Source of the DNA: JANJTY01 sp038257155
GTDB taxonomy: Bacteria; Pseudomonadota; Gammaproteobacteria; Xanthomonadales; Xanthomonadaceae
Assembly: GCA_038257155.1 (NCBI GenBank)
Contig: JBBSJP010000003.1
Coordinates: forward strand, 124,001 to 188,000
Length of the DNA stretch: 64,000 bases
Direction: 5' to 3'
In this document: positions 57,041-63,543 of the stretch, piece after piece
Position numbering within the stretch: position 1 is the first letter of the stretch
How the letters are laid out: each line of letters opens with the position of its first letter
Translations under genes and position numbers: made by a program
Notes under the pieces: generated by a model
What the model was told of the DNA's origin: nothing
Seen by the model: the letters and a program-made list of their open reading frames with translations, nothing else
Database searches by the model: none

Positions 57041-58066
57041 ATGCAGACACATGGTTCCAGCGGTGCCGTCGACTTCGCGGTCTATGCCCTATGCCTTGCA
57101 CGAGGTGGCGGCGATCTGCTGCAGGCCGTCGAGCACGCGAAGGCCTTTCCCGATCACCGGCGCGTCGAGCTGGTGCTGCGCTCCGCGGTCAACGCCGGCA
57201 CGACGACCGATGCAGCATGGGCTGAACCGTTGCTCGACTATCGGACGATGGCCGCCGGCTTCATCGCGTCGCTGCGGTCTGCGTCGATCTTTGATCGCAT
57301 GCTTGAACAGATGGTGAGGATTCCCTTGCGCACGCGGGCGGCAATCGCCACGACCGGAGCGACTGGCACGGTGTCGGCGGAAGGCGCACAGCGGCCGGTC
57401 ACTTCGATGGCCCTGGCGAACTCGATCATTTCACCGCGCGTTGCTCAGGCCATCATCGCCGTAACCAGTGAACTGATGCGCGGATCGCCGGCAGCCGCGA
57501 CCGCCCTGCTGTCTCGTGAGCTTCGCGCAGGCGTGGCCGCTGCAACCGATGAATCGTTTCTCGCGATTGCGATGGACGGGGCGCCGACAATCAGTTCGGC
57601 TGGAGCTAGCGCCGTGAACGTTGCCGCGGACATCGGCCAGCTGCTGGCTATCGTCAGCACTGAAGCGCAGGGCAGCTTGATTCTGGCCATGCGTCCTGAG
57701 GTTGCGAGCGCGCTTGCGACCAAGACGACGGAGGCCGGCGCGCTGGCCTTCCCCAGCATGACGCCCCGCGGCGGCACAATCTGCGGAGTCGATGCCGTTG
57801 CCACTACGGCGCTTCCCTTGCCCGACACTTCAGGCGGCAAGCTGGTCCTGCTCGACGCGAGCGGCTTCGCTGGCGATAGCGAGCTGGCGACGCTCAGAGC
57901 TTCAGGCAACGTCGCGCTGCAGCTCGACGACAATCCGAGCGCCGGTGCACAGAACCTCGTGTCAATGTTTCAGACGAGCAGCGTCGCGATCCTGGCCGAA
58001 CGCTGGTTCGGCGTCGAGCGCATCCGCTCCACGGCCGTCGCTGTCGCCACCGATGTTGCCTACTAG
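57041..58066 (+). CDS. HK97-type major capsid protein
   Basis: 341 residues from ATG 57041 (CGGAG upstream). Lacks the long N-terminal delta/scaffold domain that is often removed by protease. The core has LRSASIFDRMLEQMVRIPLR, GTVSAEGAQRPVTSMALANS, LILAMRPEVASALATKT, PRGGTICGVDAVATTALPL and the typical end WFGVERIRSTAVAVATDVAY. It would build the icosahedral shell. No portal, protease or large terminase gene is next to it. Confidence 0.85.
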   Translation: MQTHGSSGAVDFAVYALCLARGGGDLLQAVEHAKAFPDHRRVELVLRSAVNAGTTTDAAWAEPLLDYRTMAAGFIASLRSASIFDRMLEQMVRIPLRTRAAIATTGATGTVSAEGAQRPVTSMALANSIISPRVAQAIIAVTSELMRGSPAAATALLSRELRAGVAAATDESFLAIAMDGAPTISSAGASAVNVAADIGQLLAIVSTEAQGSLILAMRPEVASALATKTTEAGALAFPSMTPRGGTICGVDAVATTALPLPDTSGGKLVLLDASGFAGDSELATLRASGNVALQLDDNPSAGAQNLVSMFQTSSVAILAERWFGVERIRSTAVAVATDVAY

Positions 58067-58078
58067 GAGGCTGGCGCG

Positions 58079-58639
58079 ATGATCGCAGAATGGAGCAGCA
58101 GGCTTTCATACGACCCCGGCAGCGTGGTCGCGCACAGTGGCAAGGCGTGGATTGCCGCGCACGGCACGATGCGAGCACCGAATGCACATCAAGACGATTG
58201 GTCCTTGATCGAAGGCGTCGACCCGAGTAGCGAGCATCACCTGTGGGCGCTGCGGCGTGCGCTGGGCGAGTCGCACAAAATCACGCTTGATGCCGATGGC
58301 GTGATCTGGCGGGCGAAGCGATTGACTGAGGATGCAGTACGGCAGCGCTCAGCGCCCGTCGCAGCGCAGCAGACGCAGGCAGCTCCGCAAGGGCCGCCGA
58401 CGGAAGTTGAAAAGCGCGTCGTGGAAATGGTGACGACTTGGGAGGCGAGATACCCGAGATCGCCTGAGCGCTTGCAGTTCTTGACTTACGCAGCCGCGAG
58501 CTTCAAGGTCGACCAGCTGTCTGCATTCAGTTCCATCAAGAGCCTGCAAGCGCAGGTCGCCGGGCTTGAAAGGCGCATCGAGGTGCTGGCCGAAGGGTTG
58601 GCAAAGGCAACGGCCAAGAGCAAACGAGGTGGCAAGTGA
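58079..58639 (+). CDS. Unknown protein after capsid gene
   Basis: 186 residues from ATG 58079. N-terminus (WSSRLSYDPGSVVAHSGKAW) resembles a carbohydrate-binding or phage-structural small domain; C-terminal half is helical and ends in a coiled coil (LSAFSSIKSLQAQVAGLERR) with a basic tail. Not recognised. Its stop overlaps the next gene start. Confidence 0.5.
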   Translation: MIAEWSSRLSYDPGSVVAHSGKAWIAAHGTMRAPNAHQDDWSLIEGVDPSSEHHLWALRRALGESHKITLDADGVIWRAKRLTEDAVRQRSAPVAAQQTQAAPQGPPTEVEKRVVEMVTTWEARYPRSPERLQFLTYAAASFKVDQLSAFSSIKSLQAQVAGLERRIEVLAEGLAKATAKSKRGGK

Positions 58640-58917
58640 TCGACGACAAGCCCAAGCAATTAGAACAGGAGCTGGCCGCGGTGATCGGCCGGAACGCGGC
58701 ATGGCTCGACGGCCCGACGTTCCTGCAGGCCGTCGCGCGAGTGGCCGAAGGGTTATTCGATGACGTGGACAGTTGGATGGTGGTCGACGGCGCCGAGGTG
58801 ATCGGGGCTCTGGAAAAGGCCTTCGCAGAATATCCGGCGCTAGTCGACATCGACCAGCGCTGCGCTGCTGTCGACGCGCGACTCGACGCGATCATCGCCA
58901 AAAGTGACCCCACGTAG
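58636..58917 (+). CDS. Unknown small acidic protein
   Basis: 93 residues from GTG 58636 (overlaps preceding stop). Acidic, with LEQELAAVIGRNAAWLDGPT and a helical C-terminus (QRCAAVDARLDAIIAK). No family recognised; it is within the capsid-small-terminase cassette, so a packaging or capsid-size role is possible but speculative. Confidence 0.45.
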   Translation: MIDDKPKQLEQELAAVIGRNAAWLDGPTFLQAVARVAEGLFDDVDSWMVVDGAEVIGALEKAFAEYPALVDIDQRCAAVDARLDAIIAKSDPT

Positions 58918-59440
58918 TCGGCCACACGCCCGCGTCTGCGGCGCGGCGACGGCATGGCCGAGGCCACCACCACGGGCCAGCACAGCGGCGCCCACGCAGG
59001 CCAGCAGGGCGACGCAGGCCGACCGTGACACCGGGGCGGCGGGTGTCGATTGGTCCGTCATGAGTTTTGGATACGGTGCCGACCCTAATCATTCACGAAA
59101 CTGGGATTTTGCTTTGAAAAACTCGACCCCATCACCGCCGGAAGGCCTGTCGATTGCCGCCAAAAGCTGGTGGGCGAGGCTTCATCGCGAGTACGACCTG
59201 GCCGACGAGGCTGCATCGTTTCTGCTGGAATCCGCGCTGCGAGCGTTCGACCGCATGAATCAGGCCGCTGTTCTGATCGATCAGCACGGCGTGTGCACCA
59301 CTGACCGATGGGGCCAGTTGAAGGCCAATCCCGCTGTTGCCGCCGAACGTGATGCGCGCGCAGCGATGCTCGGCGCGTTCCGGCAGCTCAATCTTGACGT
59401 CGTACCGGCAGGAAAGCCGGGCCGGCCGGGCGGGAAGTAG
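58904..59440 (+). CDS. P27-type phage terminase small subunit
   Basis: Up to 178 residues. The start is uncertain: GTG 58904 overlaps the previous gene, and MSFGYGADPNHSRNW (ATG 59060) gives 126 residues with a better start. The core fits the P27 family: LSIAAKSWWARLHREYDLAD, LLESALRAFDRMNQAAVLID, VCTTDRWGQLKANPAVAAER and GAFRQLNLDV. It recognises packaging sites on DNA and hands it to the large terminase. No large subunit gene is present here, the hallmark of satellites that use a helper's motor. Confidence 0.8.
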   Translation: MTPRSRPHARVCGAATAWPRPPPRASTAAPTQASRATQADRDTGAAGVDWSVMSFGYGADPNHSRNWDFALKNSTPSPPEGLSIAAKSWWARLHREYDLADEAASFLLESALRAFDRMNQAAVLIDQHGVCTTDRWGQLKANPAVAAERDARAAMLGAFRQLNLDVVPAGKPGRPGGK

Positions 59441-59444
59441 CGCA

Positions 59445-59696
59445 ATGGGCAACGTGAAACGCAAGTCGCGCCAACGCATCGAACCGCCGCCGCTGGTAGC
59501 GCACTGGGATGCAGGCGAGCCGCCACCCGCCTGGGCGTTCGAGCCCGGCGACCATCACGACATCATCATGGGCCTTTACTTTTTCAGCGAGGGCAACGTC
59601 TACCGGTCGAGCATCGGGCACCCACACCGCGACGACTGGACCCGCGCGCTGCAGGCGTCGAAGCCAATCACTGGCGACACCCCCGATCCGGCCTGA
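59445..59696 (+). CDS. Unknown small protein
   Basis: 83 residues from ATG 59445, 4 bases after the terminase small subunit stop. Contains WAFEPGDHHDIIMGLYFFSE and GHPHRDDWTRALQASK. No motif known. The last gene of the plus-strand run, followed by hairpins. Confidence 0.5.
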   Translation: MGNVKRKSRQRIEPPPLVAHWDAGEPPPAWAFEPGDHHDIIMGLYFFSEGNVYRSSIGHPHRDDWTRALQASKPITGDTPDPA

Positions 59697-59720
59697 TCCA
59701 GACCACACGGCGCCGGTTTA

Positions 59721-59837
59721 GAAGGGGTTGCTGTTTCGCTACCCCCTTCGGCATAGCCGACGACCTGTCGGTTTTCAAAGGGGGTGCAGAAACACCACCC
59801 CCTTGCCGCGCTCGACATGAGGTCGCGAAGCGCGACC
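59721..59837. terminator. Cluster of hairpins between convergent genes
   Basis: Stems: GAAGGGG/CCCCTTC (59721-59749), CCGAC/GTCGG followed by TTTT (59757-59775, plus strand), AAGGGGGTG/CACCCCCTT (59778-59804) and GGTCGCG/CGCGACC (59821-59837). They separate the capsid-side genes from the convergent repressor candidate. Confidence 0.55.
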
Positions 59838-59848
59838 CCATCTGTAGC

Positions 59849-59861
59849 GTTACGCCGTAAC
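59849..59861. promoter_or_regulatory. GTTACGCCGTAAC palindrome at the 3' end of the RHH-like gene
   Basis: Identical to the promoter-side copy at 60122-60134. The RHH-like gene stop begins at 59861. Confidence 0.6.
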
Positions 59862-60106
59862 TATTCGACAGAGTGATACTTGTCCCATGCTTCGCCGCGC
59901 ATGTTGCTGGTGACGCGGTTCTGAGCCGACAGGATCAATTCGCGCAGCGTGTCCGCCTGAGACTGGCCCTTGTGTGCTGCCAGTCGGCGCAAGGCTAGCA
60001 CCGCGTCCTGTTCGACGATCATGTTCAACCTGGCGCGCGTGCCTTCCACGCCGGCGAGGTGGCGCTGCCGATATGCCCGCTGCCGATCCGCATTTGAGAG
60101 TGCCAT
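59861..60106 (-). CDS. Ribbon-helix-helix-like regulator candidate
   Basis: 81 residues from ATG 60106: MALSNADRQRAYRQRHLAGV then LRRLAAHKGQSQADTLRELIL. The basic N-terminus and the C-terminal AAHKG.. helix pattern fit a small phage RHH-type repressor. It is on the opposite strand to the rest of the element, as a repressor often is, and a 13-base palindrome lies 16 bases before its start and another at its stop codon. Function inferred. Confidence 0.6.
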   Translation of the reverse strand: MALSNADRQRAYRQRHLAGVEGTRARLNMIVEQDAVLALRRLAAHKGQSQADTLRELILSAQNRVTSNMRGEAWDKYHSVE

Positions 60107-60121
60107 TGTCCTGAATCCGTC

Positions 60122-60134
60122 GTTACGCCGTAAC
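60122..60134. promoter_or_regulatory. GTTACGCCGTAAC palindrome upstream of the RHH-like gene
   Basis: A perfect 13-base palindrome (6-bp arms around a central C), 16 bases before the start codon on the minus strand: a good position for an autoregulatory operator. Confidence 0.6.
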
Positions 60135-60339
60135 GGAGCATAGGACGGAATCGAGGGGCATGCAAGGCTACTTTCTGACACGCTGATGCGCCTATGTCCT
60201 ACGCTTGGCCAAGCCGATGGCTGACACCCGCATGCGTAGAAGGCTGACGCGCCTGTAAGCCTTTTCCTACAGTGAGCCGCGGCGAAGTCGCACGCCGCAA
60301 TGCGCGGGCTTCCTGCGGTCGGCCGAGGCTGTCGACTAT

Positions 60340-60360
60340 GGGGTAACGTTTCGTTACCCC
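60340..60360. promoter_or_regulatory. GGGGTAACG / CGTTACCCC inverted repeat
   Basis: Perfect 9-base arms around TTT. Shares the GTAAC half-site with the 13-base palindromes but in the opposite arm order, and lies just before the truncated ParB-like reading frame. It could be an operator or part of a replication origin. Confidence 0.5.
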
Positions 60361-60378
60361 ACGGCCACGCAGCGCGCG

Positions 60379-60531
60379 ATGGTCGCCGCCGGCTTCCTTG
60401 AGTACGAGCGGGAGCAGGCGAGGAAGCGGATGGCCGAGGGCGGCGGGGACAAGGTAGCGGGTCGGACAAATGTAGCCACCCCGGTGGCTGATCCCGGCCG
60501 CGCCCGCGACAAGGCCGGCGCACGGGCTTGA
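60379..60531 (+). pseudogene. Truncated ParB-like domain fragment
   Basis: 50 codons, MVAAGFLEYEREQARKRMAE then GRARDKAGARA stop. The open frame continues upstream without a start as ..VDYGVTFRYPTATQRA. The QRAMVAA..(K/R)ARDKA pattern is that of a domain following ParB-like nuclease domains in plasmid and phage proteins, which normally continues with an HTH. The part after ARDKAG is missing. Low certainty; it could be chance. Confidence 0.3.
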
Positions 60532-60796
60532 CCCTGGCCGCAGGCGGGAGCAATCTTGGCCTGCAGCCATGAACCTGGCTGTCGGAATTGGCGTTCCGTC
60601 CATGAGGCGCACAAAGCGCCGCTTTCACCGCACGGCGCTTTTTTGTGTCTGGTGAAGCTGCACCACCGTTCTATGGCGGGCGGTGCGTGGGAGCCGCAAG
60701 GCTCGCCGGTCCTCATGCTGGTACGCCAACCCGCACCGTCCGCCACCCCTACGATTGGCGTCGAAGGGGCGACCACCACATGAGGAGTTCAAAACC
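60532..60796. other. Non-coding gap in the island
   Basis: About 265 bases with no convincing gene; a GCGC-rich hairpin (AAAGCGCCG/CGGCGCTTTTTT near 60614-60648) with a T run on the plus strand may be a terminator for the truncated frame. The promoter for the 60797 gene probably lies here. Confidence 0.45.
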
Positions 60797-61150
60797 ATGA
60801 ACAAGAACACCAGCAGCCCGACCGCCAAAGCGGAAACGATGAACCCGTTCCAGAAGGTGCAACTCGATATCGGCTACCACTGCGATTGGCGTGCGTTTGC
60901 TGCGCGCGAGGATCACGGAGTTGGTATGACGGCCAGCATGCACCTATCCGATATCGGTCGCGCCGTGGGCGGCATCGAGACAATCGCGCTGCTCCTGTAC
61001 GCCGATGCTAGCGAGCGCAGCGGAAGCGGCGAGGGAATGCTGATTTCAAGCCATGCGTGCAGCCTTATGGAAGCGATCATGAGCCTGTCCGCGCACATCG
61101 CAGACCGGACCGAGGCCTTGGCGAAGTGCACGAAGGAGAGCGGAGCATGA
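60797..61150 (+). CDS. Unknown island protein
   Basis: 117 residues from ATG 60797 (GAGGAG 11 bases upstream). Contains FQKVQLDIGYHCDWRAFAAR and a C-terminal helical segment (CSLMEAIMSLSAHIADRTEA). No family recognised. Stop overlaps the next start (ATGA), so both are one unit. Confidence 0.6.
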   Translation: MNKNTSSPTAKAETMNPFQKVQLDIGYHCDWRAFAAREDHGVGMTASMHLSDIGRAVGGIETIALLLYADASERSGSGEGMLISSHACSLMEAIMSLSAHIADRTEALAKCTKESGA

Positions 61151-61539
61151 GCGCCACCCTTCCAGCTGGTTACGTTATGGCCTACGGCGACAACGGGCTC
61201 GAACTGACCCCCGAAAGCGAGGCGGTCGAGATCCATGCAATCCCGTTTGGCCCCAGCAATCTCGTCATTCCCGAGACGGTCGCGTTCCTGGCTGCGACGC
61301 GGGACGGTGGCCGGCCGACGCGACTGATCCAGATCGACCCGCCGACGGCGCAGAGCAAACACCCTTATCCGCTGGTTCGCTTCGCATGCACGCCCTTCGT
61401 GCGGCTCGTCATGGATGACGTGACGCACATGGGCGAGGAACTGACCTGCTATCTGCTGAGCAGCAAAGACGCGACACATCCGATCTTCGCCGACATGCCA
61501 GCGGTAGACCGCGAGCGCATCGCCGCCGTCTTCGCCTGA
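61147..61539 (+). CDS. Unknown island protein, coupled to the 117-aa gene
   Basis: 130 residues from ATG 61147. Beta-rich, with VMAYGDNGLELTPESEAVEI and FTPFVRL-like ACTPFVRLVMDDVTHMGEEL. No known motif. Followed by a terminator. May be accessory cargo. Confidence 0.6.
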   Translation: MSATLPAGYVMAYGDNGLELTPESEAVEIHAIPFGPSNLVIPETVAFLAATRDGGRPTRLIQIDPPTAQSKHPYPLVRFACTPFVRLVMDDVTHMGEELTCYLLSSKDATHPIFADMPAVDRERIAAVFA

Positions 61540-61561
61540 CCCTCACCACCAAGCTGCAGAC

Positions 61562-61590
61562 GGAGCCCGCTTCGGCGGGCTTCGTCGTTT
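61562..61590 (+). terminator. Terminator after the two-gene unit
   Basis: Stem GGAGCCCGC/GCGGGCTTC (one G-T pair) with loop TTCG, followed by GTCGTTT. Confidence 0.75.
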
Positions 61591-61709
61591 CTGGGCCTGG
61601 AGCCAGCCGTGTGGCCGTCCTGTCGATGCACGTGCATGATTGCCGGCATGCGCGGTCGGCTTACCCTTGTGCGCGGCGCTAGCAATCGCGGATCGCCTTT
61701 GACTGAGCG
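61591..61709. other. Short gap, nothing recognised
   Basis: About 120 bases between convergent genes, no feature claimed. Confidence 0.4.
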
Positions 61710-61955
61710 CTAGTGTCGCTTGACTAGGTCAGTGATCTCGAACTGATGGGAGTGGCCAAATCGGCGGTACAAATACTCAATGGTGCTGGAGAGGACTGGA
61801 TTCGGGATCGAAAGGACCAATGGATCGCCATCGCAATCCAGCAGTTCGTAGAGGTCGGCTTCAATCTCAGTGATGCGGACTCCATGGTCCCTTAGCACTG
61901 CCAGCACGTGCGTGCGTGGTTGCGCGCCGTCCCACGGGCCTTTCTTGAGTCTCAC
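61710..61955 (-). CDS. Small protein, possible HicA-like partner
   Basis: 81 residues from GTG 61955, overlapping the stop of the HicB-like gene (GTGA). Sequence RTHVLAVLRDHGVRITEIEA, LYELLDCDGDPLVLSIPNP and YLYRRFGHSHQFEITDLVKR. The order, size and tight coupling fit the HicA toxin position, but the usual HicA catalytic His in a GSHH-type motif is not evident, so the class is uncertain. Lies at the attR end of the island. Confidence 0.45.
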   Translation of the reverse strand: MRLKKGPWDGAQPRTHVLAVLRDHGVRITEIEADLYELLDCDGDPLVLSIPNPVLSSTIEYLYRRFGHSHQFEITDLVKRH

Positions 61956-62362
61956 GCGTTGAACGCGGGGCGCTTCATGAAGTGGAGCCGGTGCGGGACA
62001 GCAAGCCCTGGGGGGAGTGGAGGAAGTTCTGCGCTTACATCCTGCGACACGACGCATCCAAGCACAGAGTGCTCTACGCCTTCGAAATAGGCCTTCCAGT
62101 AGACGCCGGGAGTCTGACTCTTGAACAGTCCAGCCAAGTCGCGTCCAAGCCGAAGGTATGCGCTAACGGTCGCAACAAAGCCCTTTGCAAAGCGCTCGCG
62201 CGCCTCATCTTCGGAAACGCCTGTTGCGACGTAATCGATCTCCAGACCTTGAGCAACGAAGCCGCCTTCGGCAGCAGGGAGAACAAGCACACGCAATTCC
62301 GCCACCACTCTTGAGTGGTCGCCATCCCGCTCGTGCATCAAGAACGCCTTCGACTTGCTCAT
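61952..62362 (-). CDS. HicB-like protein
   Basis: 136 residues from ATG 62362. The segment LRVLVLPAAEGGFVAQGLEI, ATGVSEDEARERFAKGFVAT resembles the partial RNase H fold of HicB antitoxins (VxxPEDEGGYVAxCLE..GDTxEEALxN). No C-terminal DNA-binding domain is clear. Coupled by GTGA to the next gene. Together they could form a toxin-antitoxin or other defence-like module near attR. Confidence 0.5.
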   Translation of the reverse strand: MSKSKAFLMHERDGDHSRVVAELRVLVLPAAEGGFVAQGLEIDYVATGVSEDEARERFAKGFVATVSAYLRLGRDLAGLFKSQTPGVYWKAYFEGVEHSVLGCVVSQDVSAELPPLPPGLAVPHRLHFMKRPAFNA

Positions 62363-62495
62363 TTGATCACAGACCTGTCTGTTGACCGATCGTTCCCCTG
62401 ATCGCTAACGAGGCTAGCACATCGTTAAGTGTGCGTAATGTGACCATCGGCACAGGGGCAGACTCGGCATGCGCGGATAGATAATGATACTTCAG

Positions 62496-62514
62496 CCGGA
62501 CACATGCCGGACAC
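62496..62514 (+). promoter_or_regulatory. Arm-type repeats at the right end
   Basis: CCGGACAC twice, 11 bases apart, differing by one base from the 19-base copy at 52098-52116 and in the same orientation. Likely integrase-binding arm site. Confidence 0.55.
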
Positions 62515-62584
62515 GCTAGAAAATCTATCCCCTTAAACGAAACGCCCCGCGAGGCTGAGAGCAAGGCGGGGCGCGGTCTGTAGG

Positions 62585-62633
62585 ATGGTGGCCGGGGACG
62601 GAATCGAACCGCCGACACGGGGATTTTCAATCC
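62585..62633 (-). other. attR (within tRNA-Phe)
   Basis: Identical to 51918-51966. The tRNA remains complete, so integration restores the 3' half of the gene. Confidence 0.9.
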
Positions 62634-62661
62634 CCTGCTCTACCAACTGAGCTACCCGGCC
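62586..62661 (-). tRNA. tRNA-Phe (GAA)
   Basis: 76 bases on the minus strand including an encoded CCA. Acceptor stem GGCCGGG pairs with CCCGGCC, D-arm AGCTCAGTTGGTAGAGC, anticodon stem-loop GGGGATTGAAAATCCCC with GAA, and T-arm CGGTTCGATTCCG. Complete gene, host of the island. Confidence 0.97.
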
Positions 62662-62862
62662 ATGAAACGCACTGCGGTCATTGCGACCGAGCAAGCGCGG
62701 CATGATAGCGGGGCCAATCCGTATTGGCAATGCTGGCCCTTGTCGTCACGCTTTTCCTGCCTGGCCAGATAAACCGGACTTGAACGCCATCTGCAACGAA
62801 GATCTGCCTCGCGTCGTCCCCTTGAGTAGGCTGGGGCATCCGCCCGGGCAAGGAGAGTCACG

Positions 62863-63276
62863 ATGAAGACGAGCAAGCGCGCCTTTCTGCTTCCCGTTGT
62901 CGCCGCCATATTGCTCGGCGCCTGCAGCACTACCCCGCCGCGCGAGCGCGAGCTGCAGGCACTGCAGGCCTACCAGCAGGTCGCGGGTGAGCCGGTGAGT
63001 TCCATCCGGTTCGTGCGCCTGCATTCGTGGGAGCCACTTGGCGACAGGCATCTCGCCATCCACACGGGGCCGCGCGAGGTCTACCTGCTTACCGTCGATC
63101 CGTGCAACGAACTTCCCTGGGTGCAAGCCATTACGGTGTCTTCGAGCTTCAGCCGCGTTCAAGCGAAGTTCGATCACGTGCAGGCGCGCGAGCAGCGTTG
63201 CCGGATTCGCCAGATCCAGCCGGTTGACCGGGAAGAGTTGAAGAAGGCGCGCGCTCAGCTCTCCGGCGCAACGTAA
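62863..63276 (+). CDS. DUF6491-type lipoprotein
   Basis: 137 residues from ATG 62863 (AGGAG upstream). Lipobox ILLGACSTT after a short signal. The mature part has SIRFVRLHSWEPLGDRHLAI and REVYLLTVDPCNELPWVQAI, a pattern I associate with DUF6491. Function unknown. Its 3' end overlaps the convergent yggX by 22 bases. Confidence 0.75.
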   Translation: MKTSKRAFLLPVVAAILLGACSTTPPRERELQALQAYQQVAGEPVSSIRFVRLHSWEPLGDRHLAIHTGPREVYLLTVDPCNELPWVQAITVSSSFSRVQAKFDHVQAREQRCRIRQIQPVDREELKKARAQLSGAT

Positions 63277-63527
63277 CCGGGCGGCTTTTCGGCACCCTCG
63301 CCGAACAGGAACTTCTCCATCTCGGCCTCGATCACCGCACGGTGCTTGGGGTCGAGCGGTGAAAGCCGGTTCTCATTGATCAGCATGGTCTGATGCGCGA
63401 TCCACTGACTCCAGGCCGGCTTGCCGATGCCCTCGAAAACCCGCTTTCCCAGGGCACCGGGCCACGGCATGTAGTCGAGTCCGTCTGCTTCCTGTTGTTC
63501 TTTCTGGCAAAACACACGTCGTGACAT
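63255..63527 (-). CDS. yggX: Fe(2+)-trafficking protein YggX
   Basis: 90 residues from ATG 63527. MSRRVFCQKEQQEADGLDYM with the conserved Cys7, WPGALGKRVFEGIGKPAW, and QTMLINENRLSPLDPKHRAV. YggX protects Fe-S proteins from oxidative damage. It sits directly downstream of mutY, the usual order. Confidence 0.95.
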   Translation of the reverse strand: MSRRVFCQKEQQEADGLDYMPWPGALGKRVFEGIGKPAWSQWIAHQTMLINENRLSPLDPKHRAVIEAEMEKFLFGEGAEKPPGYVAPES

Positions 63528-63543
63528 CAGGCATTCCTTGCGT

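Larger units (their letters stand above)
51918..62633. mobile_element. Putative phage satellite integrated at tRNA-Phe
   Basis: Bounded by a perfect 49-base direct repeat (51918-51966 and 62585-62633) that copies the 3' half of tRNA-Phe(GAA); attL to attR spans 10,667 bases. It holds a tyrosine integrase, AlpA-like regulator, zinc-finger and RecA-like ATPase genes, a zinc-ribbon/HTH protein, HK97-type major capsid protein, P27-type small terminase, a repressor candidate, and small unknown genes, most on the plus strand. No large terminase, portal, protease, tail or lysis gene is visible. Size, replication-like genes and lack of a full virion set fit a satellite (PICI-like) rather than an intact or randomly decayed prophage. 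The class is inferred. Confidence 0.75.

Noticed and set aside
59861..60628. 255-codon version of the RHH-like gene
   Set aside because: Residues before MALSNADRQ are unconserved in type and overlap the palindromes; the start at 60106 is the natural one.
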